Assembly: GCA_002270565.1 (NCBI GenBank) | Contig: NQMI01000006.1 | Span: 516,244 to 580,243 of the forward strand | Length of the DNA stretch: 64,000 bases | Reading direction: 5' to 3' | From: Stenocarpella maydis | Taxonomy: Eukaryota > Ascomycota > Sordariomycetes > Diaporthales > Diaporthaceae | Part shown: piece by piece, positions 19,071 through 31,730 of the stretch | Position numbering within the stretch: position 1 is the first letter of the stretch | Layout of the letters: each line of letters opens with the position of its first letter | Made by a program: the position numbers and the translations under genes | The notes under the pieces: model-generated | What the model was told of the DNA's origin: nothing | Seen by the model: only the letters and a program-made list of their open reading frames with translations | Databases searched by the model: none

Positions 19071-19900
19071 TCAAGATTGGCTGAGTAGTTGCATGGCGCT
19101 CTGGAAGGCTTGCATCACCTGTTGGTCTAAATCCAAGGGGTCAGCTTGAGTTGGAGGGCAAATATATGTACCTCACGCTCGGACTTACAGTATTCTTTCT
19201 TCTTCTCGAGGTCTGTCTCTCTCAGTTGGACATATTGAGCCCGTGTCTGCAACCTGCCATGAGTGTCAGTCAAGTTCCTCGCCCAGGAGCAATCATCTTG
19301 CACTGTGCTTACCGTTTTGTTGCACGCTCGTTGTCGTGAGCAGATGCGGCAGAAGCCCAGACATTGAAATACTGGGGTGTGGTCAGCCATATCATTGACA
19401 AGCTACCATGAGCAGGACCAAGCGCGTACTGTGACGAGGGCGTTGAATTCTGCCATCAAGGCTTGTTCATTCTGATTCGCACAGGCCAATGCCGCGTCGA
19501 ACCGTGCCTCAAGGTCTTGCCAGTCGAAAGACGCAAGGCTCCTGATAGTCCCCGGAGTGTCGGGGGTAGCGGACCGCTCGGGGGCTAGATGGGCTGCAAG
19601 CGCGAGGCCATTCGCATGAGAACGGCATTTGGCACTTGTGGGTTTGGGGAGGGTAACGACTCGTGGCTCGGGGGTTTTTGAGTTGGCTGGTCGTGGCAGT
19701 CGGCTGTGGTGGGGGGACGAATCCATCCTGGCCTCCCTGGCACTGGCCTCCATGTGCTCCTCCTCGAGCCCTGCCTCCTCATGTTGACGGTCCAGCTCAG
19801 CACTGACAGGCGGCGAGTGCGAAGATTCGCCTGGTAGATGAGCAGCAGGGGGATCTGCTGGCGGCAGCGGAGGTGTCGTGGATCCATCTGCGTCGTCCAT
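19071..19900 (-). CDS. Conserved fungal hypothetical protein with C-terminal helical domain
   Basis: Four exons on the minus strand: 19900-19430, 19371-19313, 19253-19172 and 19118-19071, giving 219 residues. Introns of 58, 59 and 53 bp are GT-AG and the joins assemble a continuous block: LEARFDAALACANQNEQALM, AEFNALVT, YFNVWASAASAHDNERATKR, LQTRAQYVQLRETDLEKKKE. The N-terminal 110 residues are proline/serine/alanine-rich and likely disordered; the C-terminal half is predicted to be helical and charged. I recognise the FNVWAS-x-AS-x-HDNERA-x-KRLQTR stretch as conserved among filamentous ascomycetes but know no function. The third donor (GTACAT) was chosen over a nearby GTAAGT because only it keeps frame. 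It is divergent from ATG14. Confidence 0.7.
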
Positions 19901-20635
19901 ACTGGCTTCTTGCGGCAAGGCTAGGAAGTCTGATGCACACGTCTCCCCAATGTCTCCCAGTCTCAGGAAGGCGAGCCGGCACTGAACGTGGAGACGGCAA
20001 ATTAGTGTAGAGTTGGTGCGAAGGATGTGGATCAGCACCCAGGAATTGCCAGTTCAAAGTCGTCTGTGGAGTCTGAGAGGGCTGGATGCTTCACTCTCAA
20101 TCACTCAGTTGATTTTGTGCTCTGTCCCCATAGATACCTAGGTACCTCCCCAAGCCCCTGAAGTGCCTAGACTCCAGGTACCCCCTACCTACATAGGTAG
20201 CAGATAGGTGGACTACATGAGTGTACCTAGGCCCGAGAAGATGGCAAGCAGCCACAAGCAGCCGCGATAAGAGCTCCGATAACGCATCCGTTGTCCTGCA
20301 GGTTGTCCCTGTGACCTCATCTGCATCCGCTTCCCTCTCGTTTATCCTATACACAAATATCACAGCCCCGCTCTCGAGCCCTTGCCTCAACCCGCCGTGC
20401 TGCATTATTGCCCATCTTGCTACTCTCGATCACAGGACAAGATGATAACAACAGAAGACGACTGAGCAGAACCCCGAGCCGATAGACCTCCCCAAGTCGC
20501 TTGTGTTAACGCCGGGTTTAGACAAAGATCGCGAAGCCCACGAAAACTCACCAAGCCCACCAGCCCACCAAGCCCACCAAGCCCGTACCCGACCAACACG
20601 TACTGTACACTTTGTCACTGTTGCATGCTTGCAAG
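19901..20635. promoter_or_regulatory. Divergent intergenic region of the hypothetical gene and ATG14
   Basis: The 735 bp between two outward-pointing start codons must contain both promoters. It includes CCTAGGTA-type repeats at about 20130-20215 and an imperfect 9-bp tandem repeat (CACCAAGCC-like) at about 20548-20584, just upstream of the ATG14 start. Confidence 0.55.
20548..20584 (+). repeat. CACCAAGCC-like tandem repeat in the ATG14 leader
   Basis: Four imperfect copies of a CACCAAGCC/CACCAGCC unit lie about 50-90 bp upstream of the ATG14 start codon, probably in the 5' untranslated region. Confidence 0.75.
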
Positions 20636-22250
20636 ATGAACTGCCGCATATGCCACAGGGCCCATAATCCGCAAAAGCTTCCCTTTCTTTGCGCCGTTGA
20701 TGCCAGGAACAAGCTCTACTCCGGCCGCATCGCTCACGCCACTGCGTTGATCGAGAATGAGGCCCTGAGCGCCCAGATCAGCACCGCTGTGACAGGCACG
20801 GATCCTCCCTCGACTAGCGGCGGTGCTGGAAAGACCATCTATGTCGAGAGATTGAGGTCTGAGGAGGCGCTGGCCGCGGATAGGACGAGCCAGATCATTG
20901 CCCAGGCGGACAAGCTCCGCACTGAAATCGAGGCGGCAAAAAAGGAGATTGCTGATCGCAAGAACAAGAACTCCAGGAGAAAAGCAGATTTAGCCGAGGC
21001 CTCAAATGGTATCGAAGCGAGGCGATCCAGGCAACTGGATGAGGCCGAGAGAGCGATCCAAATGACAAAGTACAAGTGGAATCGCAGCTTTGAGAGTATG
21101 GCTGCCACCAGGAGCTATCTGTGCATGGAGGCGGCAAGGCTTTACGGGCTTCATCGCATCAAAAAAGGTAACTCGGTGAGGTTTGAGCTGGCGGGCACTG
21201 AAATGATAGAGTTGCCCGGCATGATCAGTGGGTATTTTGTACACCAACGATCCGACAACGCATCATGCTGACTTCTTTCCAGACGCATCGCCAGAGGCTA
21301 TTTCAACATCCCTTGCACATATCTCACATATCCTGATGCTGGCTTCTCACTACCTGGCGATACGCCTGCCGGCCGAGGTGACACTTCCGCATCGTGACTA
21401 TCCGAAACCCACCATCTTCTCTTTGGCGTCTTCCCACCGTCATGGCGAGGTGCCATTTCCAGGTACCGTGTTATTACCTCCGTCTGAGCCTCGGGATCAG
21501 AGTCAAAAACATAACCCCCGGCCGCGGCCACTGTACATCGACAGACCACTTTTGGCACTAGCAAAGGAGGATCCTTCTACATACTCTCTATTCATAGAGG
21601 GTGTTGTTCTACTAGCATATGATATTGCATGGGCTTGTTGCACGCAAGGAGTTCCCATAGGCGACAAGACATCGTATGAAGACGTCTGCAATATGGGCCG
21701 CAACCTGTACAACTTACTCATCGGCAACCAGTTGGCCAATAATCCTACCGCTCGTCTTGTTCAAGCAGCACCATCACCTGATACCACTGATATCCCAGAG
21801 TCCCCAGAACAGGCCAGGGGCCATCTTGGAGGCAATGCGAAGCCCCTGATGGGGCGCTTCTCTCACGGAACAGTCCACACGTTCTTGGGGAGCGCTGAAG
21901 GCAACGAGTTCACTCGGGGGTTCAAGCTTCCCAACCCAGTAAAGCTGGCCGATCGACTCAAGAAGAAAATGTTGAGTGATGCCGATGGGCTTGACTGGGA
22001 AATGCTGAATGATGATGCCTGGGCAGTGGAAGACCCGATGGAGGAAGGCGTCCAGGGGAAAGGGAGACGCCAAGGTGAGTCGGGCCAAAGACTATTCGGC
22101 GTCGAGAGTGTCATGTCCACTTCAACGGCCAAGAACGCATTGGACTCCACAGTTGCGGACTTCGCACAGGTGTCCTTGGACGATGCTTTCAGCCCGGAAC
22201 GACCCAAGGCATCTGGGGCAAGCGGGTGGACAAAACTCAAGTCAAGGTAG
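20636..22250 (+). CDS. ATG14: Atg14, autophagy-specific PI3-kinase complex I subunit
   Basis: Two exons, 20636-21227 and 21283-22250, with a 55-bp intron (GTGGGT...TTCCAG), encode 519 residues. The start is the ATG of MNCRICHR, which gives the N-terminal C-x-x-C typical of Atg14 and is followed by the LPFLCAVDARNKLYSGRIAH block. Residues about 70-150 form a coiled coil rich in lysine, glutamate and arginine, used in the family to bind Atg6 and Vps34. The second half holds the Atg14/UVRAG domain (LAHISHILMLASHYLAIRLP, YSLFIEGVVLLAYDIAWAC), then a disordered tail ending GWTKLKSR. Atg14 directs Vps34 to the phagophore assembly site. A possible extra GTGAGT donor at about 22074 was not used because the frame reads through. 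ATG6 lies about 13 kb upstream. Confidence 0.92.
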
Positions 22251-24080
22251 CCAAGACGGCTGACCGAAACCGACAGCAAGACTCTGCAGGGGTATCGAAA
22301 ACCTACTCCAATGACGTTGGAGAGCAAATGTGCATGTACGGCTATGCCACGCAGTAAAGAGCAGTTGCGGCATGTCATGGCGTGCTCGTTGCAGTCCAAC
22401 AGGAGTGCACAAGAGCATGCATCGACTTGATGAATACGTTGCTCTTTGGTCACTGCCTCGGCCATAGGGTGCACACGCAACTTGTCATATAAAACAGTGC
22501 GCCGTGAACGCATCATATTGGCTTCTTGACGAATGGTCACTTCTTGTGGGAGCCACAGGAACCGCAGCCTTTCCAACCTATTGGCTGCGATCGATCTCTC
22601 ACGTCAGTTGGTCCGCTTTACGGCACAGACTCAAAACAGTTACAAGCGGTCAGCGACACTGTCGACCTTCACAATTGGCACCCCACTACCAGCCTTATGT
22701 TTGTCGGAGGCATCACCTTAAGCTAAAGCAGACATCGGTGGGAATTTCCTTGTTTTACGCCCGAGCACTACCTGTTATTGTTCACCAGCAGCAACTCGTC
22801 TGGCACAATCAGGCAGCCATGCGACTTCTGCCTATTATACCGAGCCTCACAATTGTAGCTTTTAGAGCAATGAGGCTCTGCAATGTCATTAATGGGGAAG
22901 TATAGAGCTGTATGGCTGGACGAGCTGGGGGATATATCAACTCAAGTGCTCCCGTCCTGTTCGCCTTTCAATTCCAACCTCAAGATCTCATAAGGCGGAA
23001 GCACCCAAGACCGTAAGGTCTTAGTCAATCAATCTCAATTTATGTCTGCAAAAAGTCATTCATGCCATTGTAAATCTGAAATTGCCGTGGCCGATAATGA
23101 GGTCAGCTCCATGCAAGCTTCGAATAGGTCAGCGGACTCTCTCCGAAAGATCCTACCTGTGGAAACTCTTGCTTGGACACGGCTGGTGACGCCGAGATTG
23201 CTGCTGTCCCTAAAGTCAGATATGTCCTTCAGTACAATGGCCATGGAAAAATTATCGAATGCAAGGTGAGGGATGACCATGGTCATGTGGTCACAGAAGT
23301 GTACCGTCAAGCTCTGTAACGCCTGACATCCATCGTACCGAAAGCCGTACCTCATACCAACCAAATCGGTCGCGAGCAGCTCAGGAATCTTGCGCACGTA
23401 ATCTACAGGAATTGCCTACCCGGATTGGGCGATTTGTGAGGCCTTATTTTTCTTTTTCTTTTTTTGGCAGGCGCTTCGTATCCCATTGAGCTTGGACCTG
23501 CGCCTCGTCTGCGTCACACCAGAACTCGGGGCTAATTTTGTCTCTGGTTCGTTTGAGAATATCGAAGTACTCCAGGGTAAGGATACGGTAGTAGGTCTTC
23601 CCTCCTTCCTTGACTCCTCCATGGCCTGTTTGAGCCATGTCGCGTTTTCCCCAAGCACCGCATCCTGGGTGTCCAAGCTACCGCATCTTTATCTTTTGGT
23701 TGACATCCTTTGAGCGCCATGTCGAAACAGTCTTTTTGGCGTGTTCTTTGCGTCAACTGTTCTCTTTCATTTCTTTTATTTGTGTGAGTACGTGTACGTT
23801 CGCGTGCGTTCGTGCGTTCGTATGTAGGTGGATGAGTGTGGATAAATATGGATGTGAGTGTCTGGCGGCCGTTGGGTCGTTGGGTCGTTGGTGCTGTTGC
23901 TTTCCTGGGATGGCCGTCAGCTAGAACGTCGTTCAGGTCTCAGGGCATTGGCCGTTCAAGGGCCTTACACCACTGGGTGCTACAGCATTGCACCTCCTGG
24001 AGGCATCAGATAAAAAAGTATGCGAAACACGCTAGAAGTTGCTACCTACAGCTAAATTACTCCTCAATTTAGACAGTCAA
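22251..24080. other. Intergenic region with a possible minus-strand gene remnant
   Basis: About 1.8 kb without an intact gene. Coding-like text on the minus strand at 23056-23700 is listed separately. A pyrimidine tract at about 23447-23466 and GTGCGTTCG-like repeats at 23795-23822 are also present. Confidence 0.45.
23056..23700 (-). pseudogene. Possible relic of an unidentified gene
   Basis: Two minus-strand frames look coding rather than random. The first (about 23640-23444) includes KTYYRILTLEYFDILKRTRD and then KISPEFWCDADEAQVQAQWD, and ends in a lysine-rich stretch at a stop. The second (23397-23056) includes ELLATDLVGMRYGFRYDGCQ and then HLAFDNFSMAIVLKDI. They are in different frames with no good splice signals between them. 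I do not recognise the family. It may be a decayed gene or unusual noncoding sequence. Confidence 0.25.
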
Positions 24081-25161
24081 TATTTCGCATTATCTTCTAA
24101 AGGTAGGTAGGTGCAGCCAGAGTTATAACTATATATATATTATACAACTATACAACTATACAACTATACAACTATACAACTATACAACTATACAACTATA
24201 TAACTATACAACTATACAACTATATAACTATATAACTAGAGTTATAATATATTTATTATATAACTAATATAGTTTACTAATACGTAAACTATATTAATAC
24301 ATGAATTCATTTTATAATATTTATTAATTTTTATTAACATTAATACCTACTTAAAGCTAAATAATAATGAAACTTAATATTAATGAGTATTAATTATACT
24401 TAAATACGTATTTTAAATTAAGTTTATTTAATTAAAGGACTTAATAAGGCTATATTATGTNAAATATAATATAATCTATAGCAGTTAATATAATATTTAG
24501 TTTAGCATAATTACTACTAAAGGCAATAGCTAAATACCTTATTACTTAAGTGCTAGCCTACTAAACAAGCATTAAGCTATTAGAGACTATATCATAATTA
24601 GTAACTCTAATAATAAGAACTAGTAGCTATTCTAGTAGTAACCCTACCCCTATATTTCCTATATTAAATAACTCCTTACTACTAATAATATACTAATTTA
24701 TGAAAAGATTATTTATAAAAAGTCTTATAAGAATTATTAAATATAGTATAAGACTTATATTTAAGCAATATAAGAATTTGCTAGCTTATCTTTATAATGA
24801 TTATAGCTGGTTCTTAGCTAATAAACTTAGTAAGCGGGTTTATATTTAAGGGATACATAAGATAGAATTATTCTAAGTAATATAATAATAGTAATTAAAA
24901 GTTACTAAAGCTATTTCTAAGCAAATATTTAAATTAACTACTAAAAAGCAATCCTAAGCTATACTATCTAGTAATAATAAGTATAGGCTTATATAATCTA
25001 TCTCTTTAGCCTAAAGTAATAAGAGTATTACTCCTTAAGGCTTACTTAGAGCATTACTTACTAGGAGTAATAGGAGCAATAAAGCATTCAGATTACTTCA
25101 AACAATAATATTACTCTAACTGTCTTAATGATCTTTTTAATTTATTATATAACCTTACTAG
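24080..25161. other. TA-rich RIP-like DNA left of the retrotransposon
   Basis: Composition falls abruptly to TA-rich text with TAG/TAA in all frames. It holds an 8-bp tandem repeat at its left edge and a single N at 24461. No element family is recognisable; it may be an older, more eroded repeat. Confidence 0.6.
24141..24237. repeat. (CTATACAA)n tandem repeat at the island edge
   Basis: About eleven units of CTATACAA, with CTATATAA variants toward the right, mark the transition from ordinary DNA to the TA-rich island. The variant units differ by C-to-T. Confidence 0.85.
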
Positions 25162-25587
25162 TGTTATGGGCCAACACGCATTGGCGGCTGACTACCGCAG
25201 AAGACAACCCCGCAGGACAGTAAACGGCCCCCAAAAAGGTCATCCCGCCTGATCCAATCAGTAACGCCACCTTATCAGGGTTAGGGTCTGGCTCGTAACG
25301 CTTGATTGCGAGCCATGCGAGCCCGCTCGAAGGATGAAGTATCAAGCCTCGTGCACTGGCTTGATAGCTCGGTATGCGAGCCTGCAAGCCACTAAAGAAT
25401 CGGAATATATATACAGATATAGTTATCACTATAGTAGATAGTTTTTATAGAATAGACTCTTCAGTTATTAATCTAAGTATTTAATCCCAGCATTAGATAG
25501 CCTTACAGCTAGTAATCATTATTAGTTAACAATATTACTTAATAACCGCCTAACAATATATTCCAAATATAAACCCTTAATTTTTTA
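25162..25587 (+). repeat. 5' LTR of the Ty3/gypsy element
   Basis: It starts TGTTATGGGCCAACACG and ends TTTTTTA, where the right LTR has TTTTTCA. It is the only GC-balanced segment of the island and shares with the right LTR the GGGTTAGGGTCTGGCT block and the TATCACTATAGTAGATAG block. Confidence 0.82.
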
Positions 25588-25689
25588 GGTCTAAGAAGCA
25601 CTTAAAAACCCTCTAATTATTACATTTTAATAACTCTTATTCATATATTTCTATATAGACTTTAAGTAATATTATACGCAGAATCCTTT

Positions 25690-28600
25690 ATAATATCGGA
25701 CTCTAGAATAACTACCCCTACCTGCAACCTTCTCCATAAGCTAGACGAACTTACTAATAATGAAACTATAGATCCCTATATTCAGGAGCTAGTTAATAAG
25801 GTTGGATAGCTATACCTCCTTATAAAAGGACAAGCTTAATGCAATATAGAGGTTGAATAGCTTCAATAGGAAATCACTACCCTCTAAGTAGGAGCTAATA
25901 TTATTAATACCCTAATCCAAATAAAGGAATATATTAAGCTTAATACGCCAGCCCCCTATAATGGAACTACTAGACAACTCTAGGCACACCTAACGCAGGT
26001 TAGTGCCTATTAGCGTTTCTATAGGTTGGATGCGCAGCCTAGCGGGAAAAGGGTTATGTATGTATCCTCCTTCCCTAAAGGATAAGCCTTAGCTTAATTT
26101 AAACCCTATCTAACCAACTTTATTAATATAGAATCATTTAAAGCCTGTAAGCTTGAAATACAGCGGATTTTCAGCAGTTATAAAGGCTATAAAGATGCCC
26201 TTAGGTCCCTATTTCAGGACCTAAATGAGGAACAATAGGCAGAAAGAGACCTAGCAAATTATAAGCAGCACGGCTTAGTAATTAACTATGCTGCAGAATT
26301 CTAGTAAATCTATACTAAAATTAACTACACTAATAACGTAAAGAAATTCATATTCTACTATAGATTAAAGGATAAAATAAAGAATAAACTTAGTAAAGTT
26401 ATAAACTAACCTAATGATTTTCTATACTATATGAAAATAGCTATCTAGATTGATAATAAACTCTATAAATAATGCTTAGAAAAGAAAAGATAAACCTCTA
26501 AATAACCCCCATTCTATAAGTATAAACCAAACATAGGAAAGAAGTATCAGAAACCAAGCACTTAGTGGGGATAGCATGCAGGCCTTATGGAGCTGGATAT
26601 TGCCTAACGCAAGGATAAGAAAAACGTTAAGTGCTATAACTGCAATAAGATGGGACACTTTACTTTAGAATGCAGGACTCTAAAGAAAAATAGGGACTGG
26701 AAGTTAGTACCTAAAGGAACCTGATAAGCTAATAAAGCTACCTGCTAAGCTAGTATAGCCACTTGTAATGCATAAGGGCTACCTAGGTCCAAACTGTAAT
26801 GGGAACTTGTAAATAAATACTGTATCTGTAGAATAATAGTGTATAACTAGTGTTAGGTATACCTAGACTAAGATCTGGATGAAGGATGTAATTTCTATAA
26901 CCCTAATGAGGAAGACCTTTATAATAGTCTATACTTCTCCTAATGCATTAAATCCTAATGTGAAAAACATTAGAAAGATAAGGCATGATGGCAGCCTGTC
27001 CTACTAATGAAGAATCCCTAGAACCCTAGAAAGGCATATGTATTGCTTAGTTGGATAACTTGCTTTGATGATAGCTGTGCTACTTACTGTAGTGATAAGG
27101 AGGCTACCGGATGGTTTCCTAAGAATGCTTTAGGAAAGTAGGGAAGAACCCTAGCGGTAGGAAATAGGGAGGAGCTTCTATAGATTAACTCTAGGATGAA
27201 AGGAAAGCCTGTCCCTTAGGCCCTACTTGTGCTATGAACCTAGTGGAAGGAACTGTAAGACTACTTAGGATAAGCGCCCCTTTTAGCCTTAAGAACTAAT
27301 ATTATAGCGGTTATGATTGCAGGGAGGCCTTTTGAAGAAACTATGAGATAACCTACCTAGGAATATAGGAGATTAGGAGATGCGGGATGCATGTGCTCAT
27401 TATATGATAAATATAAAGATATCTCTTGGGTATCCTGTGTTTATAATGGATATAAGGAATATATGAGGGAGAAAACTAAGTATGGCTGGTTTCCTTAATG
27501 ATATTTAGGTAAGGATGTTAAATATATATATAAGCGTAATGATTTTAAGAACTAGCACTTATATTAAAAATATGATAAGATGGGATGCACCCTGATGAGG
27601 CTGGACTCCTATATACCTTTGGAATGCCTCTGGAACCCTAATGGATGGGTAAATTATGATAAACCAACTTGCAAGGTGCATATATTTAATAAAGCTTAAG
27701 ACTGGCATCTACTGAGATAGCAGGAGCTGCTGCTCAAAACTATAATAATAAAGGAATAGGATTATAGCATATAATAGCTGGTTGATGACCTATAAGAATT
27801 ATAAAACATTATAAAGTGAGATCTTGACAATATTAAGGAGGTCCTAGCTATGGATAAATAGTTAAAAAACTAGAAGGGCTGTTTATAAAGCCTTAGGCAG
27901 CAACTAACTATATTATGAGGTACTTGTGCGCAATAATGAGTAATTATAGCTACCTGATGGTATAGGTAGAGCTAGGATATATATAATGCTTAGTACTTAT
28001 TGATAGTAGAGTATAAGGGAACTTTGTTTCCCTAAAGGTAGTAAACGGATATTACTTATTATAGCATAAGAAAAGGGAACCTTATAGACTTAATATAGTG
28101 GATAGAACTAAAGTATCTTATAGCAATAGAGTTATTAATATGGAGACTAATCCTCTTTTAGTTTGGATTTATAACTATATGGAATTACTATTATTTAATA
28201 TTACTGAGATGGTAAATTATTAGTTGATCTTGGGAATACCTTAGTTAAGAAAGAATAATCCCTGAATTAATTGGACTACTAGCTAGATCTTTTGGGATAA
28301 TGCTATTCCCTAGAAGAAGGTTGTAATTAATGGCAAGGGAAGGAGTTATATTACTGAGGATAGTAAATGGATGATATACTTAAATGGACTTATGGATGCC
28401 TCTGGGAGCGGATAGAAGGCCTGACTCTAGGAAGATAGAGAAGGACTAGGCTACTCGAGCACCTTGCGGAAGGACTAAAGCTAGTTAGGAGATTGCCACT
28501 CTAATACAAGTAGTTAATATATAATACAGGAAATATAATGATACCTCCTTTACCTAAAAGAAGAGAGAGAAGGAGATAAGACTAATAGACTAATATGAAT

Positions 28601-31340
28601 ACCAGAAGACTATTATGAATTTAAGAAAGTGTTCTAGGAATGACTTAATACTATATTACTATAATATATATAATGGGATTATAAAATACTATTGAAACTT
28701 AGAATAACACCCTAGTTTAAGCCTATCTACAGACTTAATAAAGAATAACTTAAAGTACTTAGGGAATACCTTAATGAAAACCTCTAGAAGGGATTCATTA
28801 GGCTATTATAATTACTAGCTGGATATCCAATCCTCTTTGTATTAAAGAAGAATAGCAAGCTATAATTTTATATAGACTACTGATAATTGAATGATATTAT
28901 AATTAAAAACTGATACCCTCTCCCGCTTATTAAGGAACTATAGGACTAACTTAAAGGAGCAAAATGGTATATAATACTTAACTTAAAGTATGGATATAAC
29001 CTTATTTAAATAAAAGAAGGAGAAGAATGGGAAATAGCATTTAGGATATACTATAGATATTATGAAATGATGGTTATGCCTTTTGGATTAATTAATGCAC
29101 CTATATTATTTTAGGAAATAATTAACTAAGTCTTAAGTAAATATCTTAATATCTTTATTATTACCTACTTAAATGATATTCTTATCTTCTTAGAAAACCT
29201 TGATAATTATAAGGAATATGTTAAAAAGGTTCTTTAAAAACTTTAGGATGCTAATCTCCTAGTGGAACTAGAAAAGTATAGCTAGTATATATAAAAAGTT
29301 AACTATCTTAGGTATATAATTGAATTAGGAAAAATTAAGATGCAAAAGGGAAAAGTTAAAGCAATTAAGGAATAGCCAACCCCTATTAATATTAAGGATA
29401 TTAGAGTATTTCTTGGATATGCTAACTTCTATTAATAATTTATTATATAATATAGTGATATTATAAAACTATTAATAGACCTTATTAAGAAAGATTGTAT
29501 CTTTAGGTGGATAGATACTAAATAATAAGCTTTCTAGATACTTAAGGATAAGGTTATGGGAGACCTTATACTTGAGGAAGTAGACCTAGGGAAGGAATTT
29601 GAAATCTATATAAACGCCTTGGATGATGCTGCGGGTGGAGAACTTACTTAAAAAGATAAATAAGGAAGGATACACATTATTATAAACTTTAGTAAGAAAT
29701 TCAACGGACTAGAAACCTGATATGCTACTCTAGATAATGAATTTATGGCTATAGTATATGCATTCCAAGAATGGTAGTACTACCTTATTAGAGCTAAAAA
29801 GCAAATCAAGCTTTATATGGATTATAAGAATCTTATAACCTTTATGATAACTAAGACTCTTAATAAGCAACAGGTTAGATATATAGAATTCTTGTTATAA
29901 TTTGATATTAAGGTTATTTATGTGGATGGAGTTAAGAATGTAAGAGCAGATGCGCTTAGCTGAAGGCCTGACTACTAGAATAAAGATTTACTTATGGAAT
30001 GGATGGTATTTAAAACTTAAGAAGATGGAAGCCTTGTTTTTAATTGAGAACTTGATGCTATGATTAGAATTAACTTCTAAACTAGAAAAACCCCTATAGA
30101 TCCTAAAGACTAAGATGAATTAATTAAGGAAATATATGAGGTACCGGCATATGGCTACTAAGGAGTAGTAGCAACCATTAAGAGAATCCAGCGGAACTAC
30201 TAGATTCCCAAACTTAAGAAAAAGGTTTAGACTATTGTTAGTGAATGCAACTTGTGCAATAAAAATAAGGCCTCTAGGTATAAATCGTATGGATTACTGA
30301 AACCCCTACTAGTACCTATGACTGTATGGTTATCCATTAGTCTAGACTTTATTGTTAAGCTACCTCTCTTATGAGAACCCTTAACTGGAGTACTGTATGA
30401 TAGTATTCTGGTAGTGGTTTATAGACTGAGCAAGTATGTATACTTTATACTATATAAGGAAGCTAGTATAGTATAAGAACTTGCATATATGTTTCTAAGA
30501 ATCATTGTGAGTAACTATGGAATGCTATATGAGATCATCTTAGATAGAGATAAGCTCTTTATATTAAACTTCTGGAAGTTACTGATGAAATAGCTTGGAG
30601 CAAAATACAAGCTCTTAATAATAGTATACCTATAGATGGATAGATAAATAGAATGAATTAACTAGATTGTGGAATAATACTTTAGATACTATATTAACTA
30701 GTTATAGGATAATTGGGTTAAACTGCTACTACTAGTATAGTTTGCCTATAATAGTATAACAACCAGCATGACTAGATAGTTACCTTTCTTTGCACTCTAT
30801 GGATATGAACCTTAGGTATATTATGAGTTACTGTTAGATGATACTCTAGCGGAATTAGTAGAGCAGAAAGCAATATGAATTAGATAAATCTAGAAGGATA
30901 TTTAGGTAGAACTTTCTTTTATATAAGAATGAATGATGAAATATGTGAATTAGAAAAGAATTGAGGGACTAATTCTTAAGGAGGGAGATAAGGTCTACCT
31001 TCTTTGCTGAAATATTAAGACTAAGCGCCCTAGTAATAAGCTTGACTATAAGAAAATCAGCCTATTTAAAATTCTAAAGAAATGATTGGATACTAATTAC
31101 AAGCTCTTACTACTTAAAGGAATAAGATAATATAATAATTTCTATATTTCTCTTCTTGAACTAGCACTAGAAAATGCGAAACTTGAAATATAGATTGAAA
31201 CTATTGATGAATATAATAAGGAATATGAAGTAGAAAAGATTATGGACTTAAGATAATACTAAGGAATAATAGAGTACCTGATTAAATGGAAGGGATATGA
31301 TACTAGCGAAAATACATGGGAACCAGGATAGAACCTTATG
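25690..31340 (+). pseudogene. Degenerate gag-pol of the Ty3/gypsy element
   Basis: Recognisable blocks on the plus strand, all interrupted by stops: a CCHC knuckle C-x2-C-x4-H-x4-C at 26632-26673; the RT block PFGLINAP at about 29082; the RT catalytic box near 29166-29177, where the usual Y-x-D-D reads Y-L-N-D; an integrase zinc-type C-x-x-C with a PW-like and SISLDFI block at about 30247-30350; and a chromodomain at about 31224-31328 (YLIKWKGYDTSENTWEP). The D-to-N change in the RT box is a G-to-A transition, matching RIP. No intact protein can be made. Confidence 0.85.
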
Positions 31341-31730
31341 CACTGCGGGTAACTCTTAAAGGATTTTAAGGCCCAGAACCTAGCCTCAGCTAAAACAACT
31401 AATAAATAGCCCAGAAAATCCAATAGGCCTACCGAACGGCCCAGCAGTAAAACCAGTTAACCGCTCGACCAGTAGAAACCATGCAGGCCGCTCAACCAGT
31501 CAACTATTCTACCAACTGACTACTCTATCAGATGAACGCTTGATTAGTCGGACCATCAACCAGCAAAACGCTCTACCAGTCAAAACGCCCCACCAGTTAA
31601 AAATAAACTTATCAGTATATTTATCTACCAAACAAAATTAGGCAGTAAACGAGCCACCTATAGGCATATTTCCTTCATTACCAACATCAAGAAACTTTCC
31701 CTAATTAGTATTAGCATTCACTATAAAACT

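Noticed and set aside
22504..22905. 133-codon plus-strand frame downstream of ATG14
   Set aside because: No recognisable motif, alternative frames of similar length overlap it, and there is no splice or promoter support.
24141..24237. Tandem repeat considered as a CRISPR array
   Set aside because: Units are 8 bp and contiguous with no spacers, in a fungal genome; it is a simple tandem repeat.
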